DNA of 64,000 bases from Microbacterium marinum (GCF_014204835.1 NZ_JACHMD010000001.1:62001-126000); one strand, 5' to 3'. Counted from the first letter of the stretch, positions 1 through 9,201 are shown. Notes: generated by a model from the letters alone, not told the origin. A program made the numbers and translations.

Positions 1-107
1 AGGTGACCCGCCGACGGGAGTGGCTGAACAGCCACGGCTGGTGACGCCGGCATCATCGCAGGCCGATCGCCTCCGCACAACCGACGGCACGAGGAAGGCC
101 AGCTCCC

Positions 108-113
108 TACAGT
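108..113 (+). promoter_or_regulatory. putative -10 of a leaderless promoter
   Basis: The hexamer TACAGT (TANNNT class) ends six bases before the GTG at 120, which would place the transcript start on the start codon. No good -35 is seen. A small hairpin (GTGGCTG-AA-CAGCCAC, 20-35) lies further upstream and could end the preceding transcript. Nothing else is recognisable in bases 1-107. Confidence 0.4.
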
Positions 114-119
114 GAGGCC

Positions 120-1571
120 GTGCCGCACGCAGACCAGACGCCCGAATGCACCGTCTTCTTCCTGCCCGGACTTGGGCTGGATGCCACGTCCGCGGCATCC
201 CTCGCCGACGAGATCGACGGGCGGTTCCGGGTCGTCAGTGTGAACCTGCTCGATCGGGGCCACGCGGCGAGCGTCGATGCGCTCGCCGACGTCGCCCTGG
301 AACGGATCGCCGCCGCAGCCGACGGCGGACCTTTCGTCCTCGTCGGCCACAGCCTCGGCGGCAAGGTCGCCGGCCGGGTCATGGCGCGCCTCCTCGCCGG
401 GACGGAGCCGGTGTTCGGACTCGCCGGCGCGGTCCTGCTGGCCCCCTCGCCGCCATCCCCCGAGCCGATGCCCGACGAGGCCCGGTCGCAGATGCAGGAG
501 TGGGCGGCGGGCGAGCACCTCTCCCCCGCCGACGCGGCGGCCTTCCTCGACGACAATCTCGGCGCGCAGCTCGACGACCGCCTCCGCGGCGCCGCACTCG
601 AGGCGATCGTCCGGCAACCGGCATCCGCCTGGCGGGACTGGCTCACGACGGGAAGCCGCGAAGATGCGACCGACCTCGTCGGCACCCTCGACCTGCCCGT
701 CACCGTGCTCGCCGGCGATGCCGACGACGATCTCGGCGCCGCGGCGCAACCCAAGCTTCTCGGTGACGTGTATCCGCGAGCAAGGTTCGTCGCGCTCGAC
801 GGCATCGGCCACCTCCTGCCCTACGAAGCGCCACAGCGCGTCGCGGCGGAGATCGCCGCGCTGTGGGATGAGGTCGCCTCCCGCAGCCCCCGGGTCCCCG
901 CCGCCTGGGGCGCGGTCATCGCCTCGACCCGCGTCGATCACGCCGTTCGCGGCACGCTCGCGCGTCGGGCGCTCGCGGACGACCCCGCAGCCACGCCGCG
1001 CGCCATGACCCCGACGCAACTCGACACCCTGCGCGCCCTCGCCGCCCGCCTCGTGCCGCAGGGGACCCCCGGCATCGACCTGGCGCTGCGCGTCGACGCG
1101 ATGCTCGCCGACGGCAGCGGTGACGGCTGGCGACCCGCAGGCGCCCCCGCCGACCGCGATGCCTACCGCACCGGCCTCGACACCGTCGCCGCGCACTGGC
1201 CCACCGAGCCCGCAGCCCAAGACGACCTCATCCAGCGGCTCATCGCCGACGGCATCGAACCGCCCGGCACCGAACACCACGGTGCCGAGGACGAGTCCGA
1301 TCACGTCGCGCTCACCGCCGGCGGCATCCGCTCCTGGTTCGAAGACGCACGGAACGACCTCATGCGCGTGTGGCTCGCCCATCCGGCCTCCCTCGCCAGG
1401 GTCGGCTACGACGGATTCGCGGTGGGTGGCACCGGCGCGGAACCGGTGGGATGGCGAACGCTCGGCGCCGGCGAGCGCGAGGCGTGGGAACCCGCCGAAC
1501 TGGGCCGTCCCGAACGAGGACGCAAGAACGACTCGGAGGACACGACGCAAGAAGACGGGAGCACCCGATGA
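120..1571 (+). CDS. alpha/beta hydrolase fused to a gluconate 2-dehydrogenase subunit 3-like domain
   Basis: A 483-residue protein that starts with GTG. Residues 1-250 form an alpha/beta hydrolase with the nucleophile elbow GHSLGG (Ser78), a likely acid Asp200 in LAGDADDD and a likely His231 in GIGHLLP. Residues from about 290 to 470 look like the small subunit 3 of gluconate/sorbitol-type dehydrogenases. They begin with a helical 'LRALAARLVPQG' stretch and end in YDGFAVGG...VGW, close to the family's YGGN..GW signature. The next gene, a GMC oxidoreductase, overlaps it by four bases (ATGA), which fits a catalytic-plus-accessory-subunit pair. I infer that the hydrolase part acts on a substrate or product of the same oxidation, perhaps a lactone. 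The two halves and the coupling are seen in the sequence; the substrate is unknown. No signal peptide is visible. Confidence 0.75.
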   Translation: MPHADQTPECTVFFLPGLGLDATSAASLADEIDGRFRVVSVNLLDRGHAASVDALADVALERIAAAADGGPFVLVGHSLGGKVAGRVMARLLAGTEPVFGLAGAVLLAPSPPSPEPMPDEARSQMQEWAAGEHLSPADAAAFLDDNLGAQLDDRLRGAALEAIVRQPASAWRDWLTTGSREDATDLVGTLDLPVTVLAGDADDDLGAAAQPKLLGDVYPRARFVALDGIGHLLPYEAPQRVAAEIAALWDEVASRSPRVPAAWGAVIASTRVDHAVRGTLARRALADDPAATPRAMTPTQLDTLRALAARLVPQGTPGIDLALRVDAMLADGSGDGWRPAGAPADRDAYRTGLDTVAAHWPTEPAAQDDLIQRLIADGIEPPGTEHHGAEDESDHVALTAGGIRSWFEDARNDLMRVWLAHPASLARVGYDGFAVGGTGAEPVGWRTLGAGEREAWEPAELGRPERGRKNDSEDTTQEDGSTR

Positions 1572-3103
1572 TGCAGACATTCTCCGACGACGAGGTCGTC
1601 GATGTCGTCGTGATCGGCAGTGGCGCCGGCGGTGCGCCCCTGACCGCACGCCTCGCCGACGCCGGCCTGCGCGTGGTCGTCCTCGAGGCGGGGCCCGACT
1701 TCGCCCTGCACGACTTCACGCCCGACGAGCTCGAGGCGACGAAGATCAACTGGATGTCCGACCGGCTGAGCGGCGGTGACGACCCGACCGCGTTCGGGCC
1801 GAACAACAGCGGCTACGGCGTCGGCGGCAGCACCCTGCACTGGGGCGCCTTCACCCCTCGACCAGACGCCCGCGACCTCATGCTGCGCACCGAGACCGGG
1901 CAGGGTCGCGACTGGCCGATCGATCACGCCGAGCTGATCGGGTACATCGAGCGGGTCGAGTCCGACATCGGAGTGAGCGGGCCGCGGCACTACCCGTGGG
2001 ACCCGGATCGTCGCTACGCGTACCCGCCGGTGCGCCGCAACGCCTCGTCGGACGCCATGATCCGCGGGTGCGACGCGCTCGGCATCACCGCCACCGACGG
2101 CCCCGCTGCGATCCTCACCCGCGACCGCGATCAGCCGCACTACGGTCTTCGCCGCGCGACCCTCGACAACGGCGACATCCACCAGGGCGATCGGTTCGGC
2201 GCCAAGGCGACGACGGCGATCACCTACCTGCCCGCAGCCGTGGCGGCGGGTGCGGAGATCCGTCCCGACGCGATGGTGCACGACATCGAACGGGATGCCG
2301 CGGGCCGGATCACCGCGGTCGTGTATCGACGAGGCGGCATCGACAGGAGGCAACGGTGCGGCGCGCTGGTGCTGGCGGCGGGCGGGGTGGAGACGCCCCG
2401 ACTCCTGCTCCACACCGGAATCGCCAACGCGAACGGACAGGTGGGTCGCAACTTCCTCGCTCACGGCGGCGCGCAGGTGTGGGGGCGGTTCGACGAGCGC
2501 ATCCGCGGGTACCGGGGCTACCCGTCGTCGATCATCAGCGAGGACTTCATCCGGCCCGACGACGCGAACTTCGTCGGGGGATACCTCCTGCAGAGCCTCG
2601 GCGTCATGCCGTTGAACTTCGGCACGCAGCTCGTTCGCGGCGCTGGGCTGTGGGGTGCCGATCTCATGACGGCGATCGACGACTACTCCTTCAGCGCCGG
2701 CATCGGCATGAACGGCGAGTGCCTTCCCTCCGAGGCCAATGCACTGACCCTCACGGACGAGATCGCTGACGACGGGATGCCGGTCGCGCAGATCCTCTTC
2801 AGCCAGGGCGAGAACGAGCGCGCGATCGATGCGCACGCGATCGCGGTGATGGAGCGGATCCTCCGCGCCGCCGGCGCGACGAGCACCCGCGTGCTGCAAC
2901 GGTCGTGCCACACGCTCGGAACCTGCCGGATGAGCGAGGATCCCGAAGACGGTGTGGTGGATGCCGCGGGTCGGTCGCACGAGATCGACAACCTGTGGAT
3001 CTGCGACAACTCGACCTTCCCGAGCGCCCTCACCGCCAACCCAGCACTCACGCAGATGGCGCTGTCGCTGCGCACCGCCGACCTGATGCTCGACGTCCGC
3101 TGA
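1568..3103 (+). CDS. GMC-family FAD-dependent oxidoreductase
   Basis: A 511-residue flavoenzyme. The N-terminus carries the dinucleotide-binding motif VVVIGSGAGGAPL followed by VVVLEAGP, typical of the FAD site. The C-terminal GMC region has SCHTLGTCRM, then DNLWICDNSTFPSAL and NPALTQMALSLR, the family's active-site and FAD-closing segments. Such proteins oxidise sugars, polyols or alcohols and often work with a subunit-3 partner, here fused into the preceding gene. The first ATG (1568) overlaps the upstream stop; a second ATG follows directly at 1571. There is no Tat signal, unlike many periplasmic gluconate dehydrogenases, so it is probably cytosolic unless carried by a partner. No cytochrome subunit is adjacent. 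The substrate cannot be told from the sequence. Confidence 0.85.
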   Translation: MMQTFSDDEVVDVVVIGSGAGGAPLTARLADAGLRVVVLEAGPDFALHDFTPDELEATKINWMSDRLSGGDDPTAFGPNNSGYGVGGSTLHWGAFTPRPDARDLMLRTETGQGRDWPIDHAELIGYIERVESDIGVSGPRHYPWDPDRRYAYPPVRRNASSDAMIRGCDALGITATDGPAAILTRDRDQPHYGLRRATLDNGDIHQGDRFGAKATTAITYLPAAVAAGAEIRPDAMVHDIERDAAGRITAVVYRRGGIDRRQRCGALVLAAGGVETPRLLLHTGIANANGQVGRNFLAHGGAQVWGRFDERIRGYRGYPSSIISEDFIRPDDANFVGGYLLQSLGVMPLNFGTQLVRGAGLWGADLMTAIDDYSFSAGIGMNGECLPSEANALTLTDEIADDGMPVAQILFSQGENERAIDAHAIAVMERILRAAGATSTRVLQRSCHTLGTCRMSEDPEDGVVDAAGRSHEIDNLWICDNSTFPSALTANPALTQMALSLRTADLMLDVR

Positions 3104-3121
3104 GGCTCTTTCAGGTCCGCG

Positions 3122-3952
3122 TCAGCCGCCGAACTCAGCCATGATGACGAGCGGTGTCTGGTTGCGGTCGCAGGCATCGGAGATCGGTCCGTAGTCCCGC
3201 CACACGTCCTCGAGCGCGCCGCCGGCGACCCGGTCGCGCTCCTGGAGGATCGCGAGGATCGCGGAGAAGGACGCCGCGAGCTCCGACGAGGACGACTCCG
3301 CCAGCTCCGCCAGGTCATACGTGGCCGCGTCGACCCGGTCGTACCATTCCGCCGCACCGAACGCGGCGTAGAACCCGTACCCGTCATCGGCGTTCTGCAG
3401 TTGACTGAGCACGTCGCTGAACGCGGCGCACTCGCGGGTCAGCGCTTCGTCCTCATCGAACGGATCGCGTGAGAAGGTGACGACGACCTCCCACTCGATC
3501 CCCTCCCCCATGAAGACGTTGACGACGTCTCCCGATGCGGGCAGCAGCGGCCACGACGAGTCGTACGTGCCGTCGCACCAACCGCCGAGCATGGCCTGCC
3601 CGAGCGCCATGGAATCGCCGTACTCCACCCCGAACTGGCTCTCGCCGACGCAGGTGACCGAGATCGAGACCGACCGGGCGCCGGTCGGCACCGAGACGAC
3701 GACCTTCTCCGTCTCACCCGTCCCGACACCGCTGTAGACCTGATCGGCGAACACGGCCGGAGGTGAGGGTGAGGCGACCGGGCGCGGCGTCGGGGTGGGG
3801 GTCGCGGTCGCGCGCGGAGTGGCCGACTCGACGTCCGCAGCCGGCGCCATGACGTCGCCCGTGGCCACACATCCGGTGAGAGCGAGCAACGCCACCGCGA
3901 CGGAGATCATCGGCGCTGCGGCGCGACGGCGCGCCAGGTCCCCCCAGGTCAT
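3122..3952 (-). CDS. secreted lipoprotein of unknown function
   Basis: A 276-residue protein with a signal peptide ending in the lipobox LALTGC, so it should be lipid-anchored outside the membrane. A Thr/Pro-rich linker follows (TPRATATPTPTPRP), typical of actinobacterial surface lipoproteins. The body has a beta-rich segment (about residues 65-165) and a helical C-terminal part with an acidic profile. I do not recognise a family. It converges with the GMC oxidoreductase 18 bases away and diverges from the glycosyltransferase across a 130-base gap holding both promoters. A TAGACA hexamer six bases before the ATG is a weak leaderless -10 candidate. Confidence 0.7.
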   Translation of the reverse strand: MTWGDLARRRAAAPMISVAVALLALTGCVATGDVMAPAADVESATPRATATPTPTPRPVASPSPPAVFADQVYSGVGTGETEKVVVSVPTGARSVSISVTCVGESQFGVEYGDSMALGQAMLGGWCDGTYDSSWPLLPASGDVVNVFMGEGIEWEVVVTFSRDPFDEDEALTRECAAFSDVLSQLQNADDGYGFYAAFGAAEWYDRVDAATYDLAELAESSSSELAASFSAILAILQERDRVAGGALEDVWRDYGPISDACDRNQTPLVIMAEFGG

Positions 3953-4082
3953 GCACCGTGTCTATCACGTGCACTCGCTCGGCACGACAGGCGCTCTCCT
4001 CGACCCGGAAACGTCCAGTCGGGCGAAAGGCGCCCCGGGTAGGCTGAGGCGTCCCCGTGCCCGCCGAGCATCGCGAGCCCCC

Positions 4083-5216
4083 ATGGATCTGTCGATCATC
4101 GTCCCGACCTTCAACGAGGGTCCGAACGTCGATGAGCTGCTGCGCCGCATCGGGGAGACGCTCGAGGGACGCGTGTTCGAGGTGATCTTCGTCGACGACT
4201 CGTCCGACGACACCCCCGCGGTGATCGCCGCCGCCGCCGAACGAGCCGGATTCCCGGTGCGCCTCATCCACCGCGATGTCCCGACCGCGGGTCTGGGCGG
4301 TGCTGTCGTGGAGGGCTTCCGCGTCGCGACCTCCCGGTGGTGCCTCGTGATGGACGGCGATCTGCAGCATCCACCCGAAGACATCCCCCGGCTCATCGAG
4401 CGGGCCGAGCGCGGCGATGTCGAGGTGGTGATCGCATCGCGGTACGCGTCGGGCGGCACCTCGAAGGGGCTCGCCGACGCGACGCGCACGGCAGTCTCGC
4501 GCGCGTCGACCGCACTCACGAAGGCGATGTTCCCGCGCAAGCTCGCCGGCTGCACCGACCCGATGACCGGCTTCTTCCTCCTCGACACGGATGCCGTCGA
4601 CCTCGACGCCCTGCGGCCTCGCGGGTTCAAGATCCTGCTCGAGATCCTCGCCCGCCGCCAGCTCCGCCTGGACGAAGTGCCCTTCGACTTCGCGCAGCGC
4701 TACGCCGGCCAGTCGAAGGCGACCTTCACCCAGGGGATCCGCTTCCTCACCCAGCTCGCGATGCTCCGCTTCGGGCGCATGTCGGCGTTCGCGCTCGTCG
4801 GTGGCGTCGGCGCGATCGCGAACCTCATCATCATGTGGGGGCTCATCCGGCTCGGCGTCGACTACGTGCCCGCCGCGATCGCGGCGAGCGTCATCACGAT
4901 CATCACGAACTTCTTCCTGCTCGAGTACCTCGTCTTCGCCGACATGCGCTCGGAGTCGGGCCGGATGCGGGCACGGTTCGTCAAGTCGTTCACCTTCAAC
5001 GGCCTTGAGGCGATCATCCGCATCCCGGTGCTGTCGATCCTCGTCGAAGGCGTGCACATCCCCGCCGTCCTCGCCGCCGCACTCACCCTCATCGCCGCGT
5101 TCGTGCTCCGATTCATGTTCCACGCGCTCGTCGTGTACGCCCCTGCCCGCGCCCGCCGGACAGCCGCCGCCGAGACCGCCGAGGCCGTCTCCCCCGGGCG
5201 TACGCTGGAACCATGA
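4083..5216 (+). CDS. family 2 glycosyltransferase with GtrA-like membrane domain
   Basis: A 377-residue protein. Residues 1-220 are a GT2 (GT-A fold) domain starting with LSIIVPTFNEGPN, with FVDDSSDDT (nucleotide binding) and VMDGDLQHPPEDI (the DxD region), as in polyprenol-phosphate mannose/glucose synthases. Residues about 235-365 contain four membrane segments resembling GtrA/DPMS membrane domains (FALVGGVGAIANLIIMWGL, then FFLLEYLVF). It likely transfers a sugar from a nucleotide donor to a polyprenyl phosphate for envelope glycosylation. The ATG at 4083 is chosen because homology to GT2 begins immediately; longer in-frame extensions have no family features. A TAGGCT hexamer at 4040-4045 is a possible -10. 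It overlaps the glutaredoxin gene by four bases. Confidence 0.85.
   Translation: MDLSIIVPTFNEGPNVDELLRRIGETLEGRVFEVIFVDDSSDDTPAVIAAAAERAGFPVRLIHRDVPTAGLGGAVVEGFRVATSRWCLVMDGDLQHPPEDIPRLIERAERGDVEVVIASRYASGGTSKGLADATRTAVSRASTALTKAMFPRKLAGCTDPMTGFFLLDTDAVDLDALRPRGFKILLEILARRQLRLDEVPFDFAQRYAGQSKATFTQGIRFLTQLAMLRFGRMSAFALVGGVGAIANLIIMWGLIRLGVDYVPAAIAASVITIITNFFLLEYLVFADMRSESGRMRARFVKSFTFNGLEAIIRIPVLSILVEGVHIPAVLAAALTLIAAFVLRFMFHALVVYAPARARRTAAAETAEAVSPGRTLEP
5201..5206 (+). promoter_or_regulatory. putative -10 of an internal leaderless promoter
   Basis: TACGCT ends six bases before the ATG at 5213. The same core, TACGCTGGAA followed by a start codon, occurs before the gene at 56975. It would let the glutaredoxin gene be transcribed independently of the glycosyltransferase it overlaps. 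No clear -35. Confidence 0.4.
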
Positions 5217-5473
5217 CCGAAACGACCGACCAGATCACGATGTTCGGCGCCGACTGGTGCCGCGACTGCCGCCGCACGAAGGCCCAGCTCGACGGGCTCG
5301 GCGTCGCCTACCGCTACATCGACCTGGAGGCAGAGCCCGAAGCGGCAGACGTCGCCCGCGAGATCTCCGGCCGCACCAACATCCCGGTCGTCGTCTACCC
5401 CGACGCGTCGCACCACGTCGAGCCCAGCAACGACGACGTCGCGGCCAAGCTCCGCGAACTGTCGCTGATCTGA
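5213..5473 (+). CDS. glutaredoxin/mycoredoxin-like protein
   Basis: An 86-residue thioredoxin-fold protein with the redox motif WCRDC near residue 17, followed by the NIPVVVYPD cis-proline segment that completes the site. Actinobacteria lack glutathione and use related mycoredoxins to reduce mycothiol mixed disulfides, so that is the likely role. However, the CRDC motif differs from the CGYC of Mrx1, so this is a paralogue whose partner is unknown. It is cytosolic and full length. Its ATGA overlap with the glycosyltransferase stop suggests cotranslation, while the hexamer upstream suggests its own start as well. Confidence 0.85.
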   Translation: MTETTDQITMFGADWCRDCRRTKAQLDGLGVAYRYIDLEAEPEAADVAREISGRTNIPVVVYPDASHHVEPSNDDVAAKLRELSLI

Positions 5474-5495
5474 CCGCTCCGCGGCATCCCGCACG

Positions 5496-7181
5496 ATGAC
5501 GACGACGTCACCGGCCACCGCGTCCTCGAGCGAAGACAGCCGCGCCGCCCTCGACGCGGCGATCGCGCGCCTGCGCGTCGGGGCCGACGCCTGGGCGTCG
5601 AAGACGCTCACCGAGCGGCGTGCACTCCTCCTCAAGGTCCGCGCCGCGGTCGGCGTCGTCGCCGCGGACTGGGCGAACATCGCCGCCGCCGGTAAGGGCC
5701 TGTCCGCAGGTCACCCCCTCCGCGGCGAGGAATGGTTGGCGGGACCGTACGCGGCGCTGGTCGCGCTCGACGCGTACGCCGACACCCTCAAGTCGCTCAT
5801 CGAGGGCCGCAGCCCGATCGACCGGGTGCGCACGGGCACGGCTCCGGGCGGTCGCACCGTCGTCCACACCTCGCCGCTGAATCCGATCGACGCCCTCCTG
5901 CTCTCGGGGTACACGACCGAGGTCTGGTTGCGACCCGGCGTGTCTGCGCGGCAGGCGAGGGATGCCGCCGGCCTCGCGGCGCGGCATCCGTCCATCAACG
6001 GCGGCGTGGGACTCGTGCTCGGGGCGGGGAACGTGACCTCGATCCCCTTCCTCGACGTGCTCTACGAGCTGATCGCGTTCGGCCGGGTTGCGCTCCTGAA
6101 GGTGAACCCCACGCAGGATGCGCTGGTGCCCGTCTTCACGCGAGCCCTCGCCCCGCTGGTCACCGTCGGCGCCGTGCAGATCGTGCGCGGCGGCGGCGAG
6201 GTCGGGGCGTACCTGACGCGGCATCCCGACATCGACCACATCCACATCACCGGATCCGAGGCCACCTTCCGCGCCATCGTGGGCGGTGGGAAGGACCGCC
6301 TCGCCGTGCCGATCACCGCGGAGCTCGGCGGGGTCTCGCCGATCATCGTCGTGCCCGGTCGGTGGTCGCGCGCCGACCTGCGCTTCCAGGCCGAGCACAT
6401 CGCCACGATGCGCCTGCAGAACAGCGGACACAACTGCATCGCCGGCCAGGTCGTGCTCCTCAGCCGGGACTGGCCGCAGCGGGAAGAGTTCGAGCGCGAA
6501 CTCCGCCGAGCGTACGCCCGCGCACCCCGCCGCCCGGTCTGGTACCCGCACAGCGACGCGCGCCTCGCGGCCGTGCGGGAGGCCTACCCCGACGCGGAGT
6601 GGTCGTCGGGTGACACCCGGGCGATCGTCACCGGCGGCGGCGACGTGGAGACCACCGAGTACTTCGCGCCGGTCCTCGGCATCCTCCCCCTGGGTGGGGA
6701 TGCGGAAGGGTTCCTGGATGCCGCCGTCGAGCACGCGAACAACCGCCTCACCGGAACCCTCGGGGCGAACATCCTCGTCGACCCTGAGACGCAGCACCGA
6801 CTCGGCCCGCGGTTCGAGGAGGCCGTCGCGCGCCTGCGGTACGGCACCGTCGCCGTCAACTCCTGGACCGCGTTCGGGTTCCTCACGCCGACGGCGACCT
6901 GGGGCGCCTACCCGGGCGGCACCGTCGACGACGCTCCGAGCGGACTCGGCATCGTGCACAACGCGCTGCTGCTCGACGACGTGGAGCGCACGGTCGTGCG
7001 CGGGCCGTTCCGCCCCTTCCCCCGCTCGCTCGGGAGGAGCCGGTTCTCGGTGCTCCCCAAGCCGCCGTGGTTCGTCACGGCGCGCACCGGCGCCGCGGTG
7101 TCGGAGGGCTTCGCGCGGTTCCGCATCGACCGCCACTGGGGCCGCCTCGCCGTCACCCTCGTCCGCGCATTTGGCGCGTAG
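5496..7181 (+). CDS. aldehyde dehydrogenase-superfamily protein
   Basis: A 561-residue NAD(P)-dependent dehydrogenase-fold protein. Visible features are the cofactor segment VGLVLGAGNVTSIPFLDVLY, the HITGS turn, the general base in ELGG (Glu276) and the catalytic cysteine in NSGHNCIAGQ (Cys314). The active-site surroundings differ from classical FxNxGQxC enzymes, and the protein is longer than the usual ~480-500 residues, so it belongs to a divergent subgroup. It would oxidise, or in acyl-activating variants reduce, an aldehyde. It lies 22 bases after the glutaredoxin gene. A strong inverted repeat follows it. The substrate is unknown. Confidence 0.8.
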   Translation: MTTTSPATASSSEDSRAALDAAIARLRVGADAWASKTLTERRALLLKVRAAVGVVAADWANIAAAGKGLSAGHPLRGEEWLAGPYAALVALDAYADTLKSLIEGRSPIDRVRTGTAPGGRTVVHTSPLNPIDALLLSGYTTEVWLRPGVSARQARDAAGLAARHPSINGGVGLVLGAGNVTSIPFLDVLYELIAFGRVALLKVNPTQDALVPVFTRALAPLVTVGAVQIVRGGGEVGAYLTRHPDIDHIHITGSEATFRAIVGGGKDRLAVPITAELGGVSPIIVVPGRWSRADLRFQAEHIATMRLQNSGHNCIAGQVVLLSRDWPQREEFERELRRAYARAPRRPVWYPHSDARLAAVREAYPDAEWSSGDTRAIVTGGGDVETTEYFAPVLGILPLGGDAEGFLDAAVEHANNRLTGTLGANILVDPETQHRLGPRFEEAVARLRYGTVAVNSWTAFGFLTPTATWGAYPGGTVDDAPSGLGIVHNALLLDDVERTVVRGPFRPFPRSLGRSRFSVLPKPPWFVTARTGAAVSEGFARFRIDRHWGRLAVTLVRAFGA

Positions 7182-7260
7182 CGCGCCGGGGGGCAACGGC
7201 GGGCCGTGTGGACGCGGCGTCGCGCCTGCGGCATCCCATCCGCGAGCCGCACAGAATGAC

Positions 7261-7301
7261 GCGAGGGCCACACGGATTCAAGCGAATCGTGTGACCCTCG
7301 C
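7261..7301. terminator. bidirectional terminator-like hairpin
   Basis: Two arms of 18-19 bases (GCGAGGGCCACACGGATTC and its near-complement) flank the loop AAGC, with one bulge and one mismatch. It sits between the convergent aldehyde dehydrogenase and DEAD-box helicase genes. There is no U-rich tail on either strand. A second complementarity (GACGCGAGG with CCTCGCGTC) extends outside it and could form an alternative stem. Confidence 0.6.
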
Positions 7302-7361
7302 GGAGAACTGTGAGCCTCGCGTCGTCGTGAGCCCGGAGGCGTCAGCGAGCGCGAGCGTCGC

Positions 7362-8978
7362 TCATCGGCCGGTGCGCCGGTTGCCGCCGTTCTGGCGGAC
7401 GACCGAGCCGACCGTCAGGCCGCCGGTCGACGCACGACGACCGGTACGGCGGGCGCCGCCGGATGCCGGGGCTCCCGACTTCGCGCCGGAGTGACCCGCC
7501 GAGGCTCCCTGACCGTGCGACGCACCGTGCGAACGAGCCGCCGGGGCCTGAGCGGTGCGACCGCCCCCGGTGCCCCGACCGTTCCCGGCGCCGCGCCCGG
7601 CACCCTGATCGCGCCCGGCGCCCTGACCGCGACCGCTGGCCTGATCACGCCCGCTGGCCTGACCGCGCGTCGCGCCCTGACCGCGACCGCCGGATTCGCC
7701 GCCGCCCTGACCGGCGCGTGCGGCGCGCTTGCGCTGCGCGTTGGCGCCCTGGCTGCGACCGCCGCCGCGCGGCTGCTCCTGAACCGGAGCCGGGGTGACG
7801 TGCGGCGCCACCTGGCCGACGAGGTCGACCACCGACGGCGACGCCGCGGTGACCGTCTCGGGGGTGACGGAGATCGACGCCTTGCGGAGAAGGCCGTCGA
7901 CGTCACGACGCTGCTCGGGCATCACGATCGTGACGACCGCGCCCTCGGCGCCGGCACGTGCGGTGCGGCCCGAGCGGTGCAGGTACGCCTTGTGCTCCAT
8001 GGGCGGGTCGACGTGGACGACCAGCTCGACGTTGTCGACGTGCACACCGCGGGCGGCGACGTCGGTCGCGACGAGGACCTTCGCCTCGCCCGACGAGAAC
8101 GCGGCGAGGTTGCGGTCGCGCTGCGGCTGCGACAGGTTGCCGTGCAGGTCGACCGACGGGATGCCCTGCGAGGTCAGCTGCTTCGCGAGCTTCTTGGCGG
8201 CGTGCTTGGTGCGGGTGAAGAGGATGCGGCGTCCCATGCCCGAGGCGAGGAACTTCACGAGCTCCTTCTTCTCGTCACTGCCCGCGACGTGGAACACGTG
8301 GTGGGTCATGGCCGCGACCGGCGAGTGCGCCTCGTCGACGGAGTGCAGCACCTCGTTCTGGAGGAAGCGGTTCACGAGCTTGTCGACACCGTTGTCCAGG
8401 GTGGCGCTGAACAGCATCCGCTGTGCGCCCTGCGGCGTCGCGTTCAGGATCCGCGTGACACCCGGCAGGAAGCCGAGGTCTGCCATGTGATCGGCCTCGT
8501 CGATGACCGTGATCTCCACGGCATCCAGGCTCACGAGCTTCTGCTGCATGAGGTCCTCGAGGCGACCGGGGCAGGCCACGACGATGTCGGCGCCGGCGCG
8601 CAGCGCCTGCACCTGACGGTTCTGGTTGACGCCGCCGAAGATGGTGGTGGTCGTCATACCGTACGCAGCTGCCAGCGGCGCGAGGGTGCGATCAATCTGC
8701 GTCGCGAGCTCGCGGGTGGGGGCGAGCACGAGACCGAGGATGCGGCCACGGCGGCGGGTGCCACCGGCGAGCTCCTGGCCCAGGCGCGCGACCAGGGGGA
8801 TCGAGAAGGCGAGGGTCTTGCCCGAGCCGGTGCGGCCGCGGCCCAGGACGTCGCGTCCGGCGAGCGTGTCGGGGAGCGTATCGATCTGGATCGGGAACGG
8901 GGTGGTCTTGCCGTCCGCGGCGAGCGCCGAGACGAGGGGTGCAGGCACGCCGAGCGTGCCGAACGTGGGTTCAGTCAT
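7362..8978 (-). CDS. DEAD-box ATP-dependent RNA helicase
   Basis: A 538-residue helicase with an N-terminal Q-motif region (PFPIQIDTLP), motif I GRTGSGKT, motif Ia PTRELATQ, motif II DEAD in VIDEADHMADLG, motif III SAT and motif VI HRSGRTAR. The two RecA lobes span about residues 1-370. The tail, about residues 400-538, is a Gly/Arg/Gln/Ala-rich low-complexity region with many RGQ/GRG units that probably binds RNA non-specifically, as in cold-shock and ribosome-assembly helicases. The ATG at 8978 is preferred over an upstream in-frame ATG at 9074 because family similarity starts with MTEPTFGTLGV. Transcription proceeds away from a 220-base gap shared with the end of the metallopeptidase gene. 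Confidence 0.9.
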   Translation of the reverse strand: MTEPTFGTLGVPAPLVSALAADGKTTPFPIQIDTLPDTLAGRDVLGRGRTGSGKTLAFSIPLVARLGQELAGGTRRRGRILGLVLAPTRELATQIDRTLAPLAAAYGMTTTTIFGGVNQNRQVQALRAGADIVVACPGRLEDLMQQKLVSLDAVEITVIDEADHMADLGFLPGVTRILNATPQGAQRMLFSATLDNGVDKLVNRFLQNEVLHSVDEAHSPVAAMTHHVFHVAGSDEKKELVKFLASGMGRRILFTRTKHAAKKLAKQLTSQGIPSVDLHGNLSQPQRDRNLAAFSSGEAKVLVATDVAARGVHVDNVELVVHVDPPMEHKAYLHRSGRTARAGAEGAVVTIVMPEQRRDVDGLLRKASISVTPETVTAASPSVVDLVGQVAPHVTPAPVQEQPRGGGRSQGANAQRKRAARAGQGGGESGGRGQGATRGQASGRDQASGRGQGAGRDQGAGRGAGNGRGTGGGRTAQAPAARSHGASHGQGASAGHSGAKSGAPASGGARRTGRRASTGGLTVGSVVRQNGGNRRTGR

Positions 8979-9201
8979 GACAGAACTAACTCGGGCGTGA
9001 TCGCCCGGATCGGTGGCCCGGATGCGGGTGCGCATGCGGGTTCGCCGTGAGAAGGAGTCGCCGGCGACGATCAATCGATCGGCAGCGGATGATGCGTTCT
9101 ACGACGCGAGGGGCATCGGGGAGGATGCCGCAACTACCCCAGCCTACCAGTGCCCGCTGAGGGCGGGCCGAGACGGAGTCCAGCGCCGTTCAGAATGCGG
9201 C

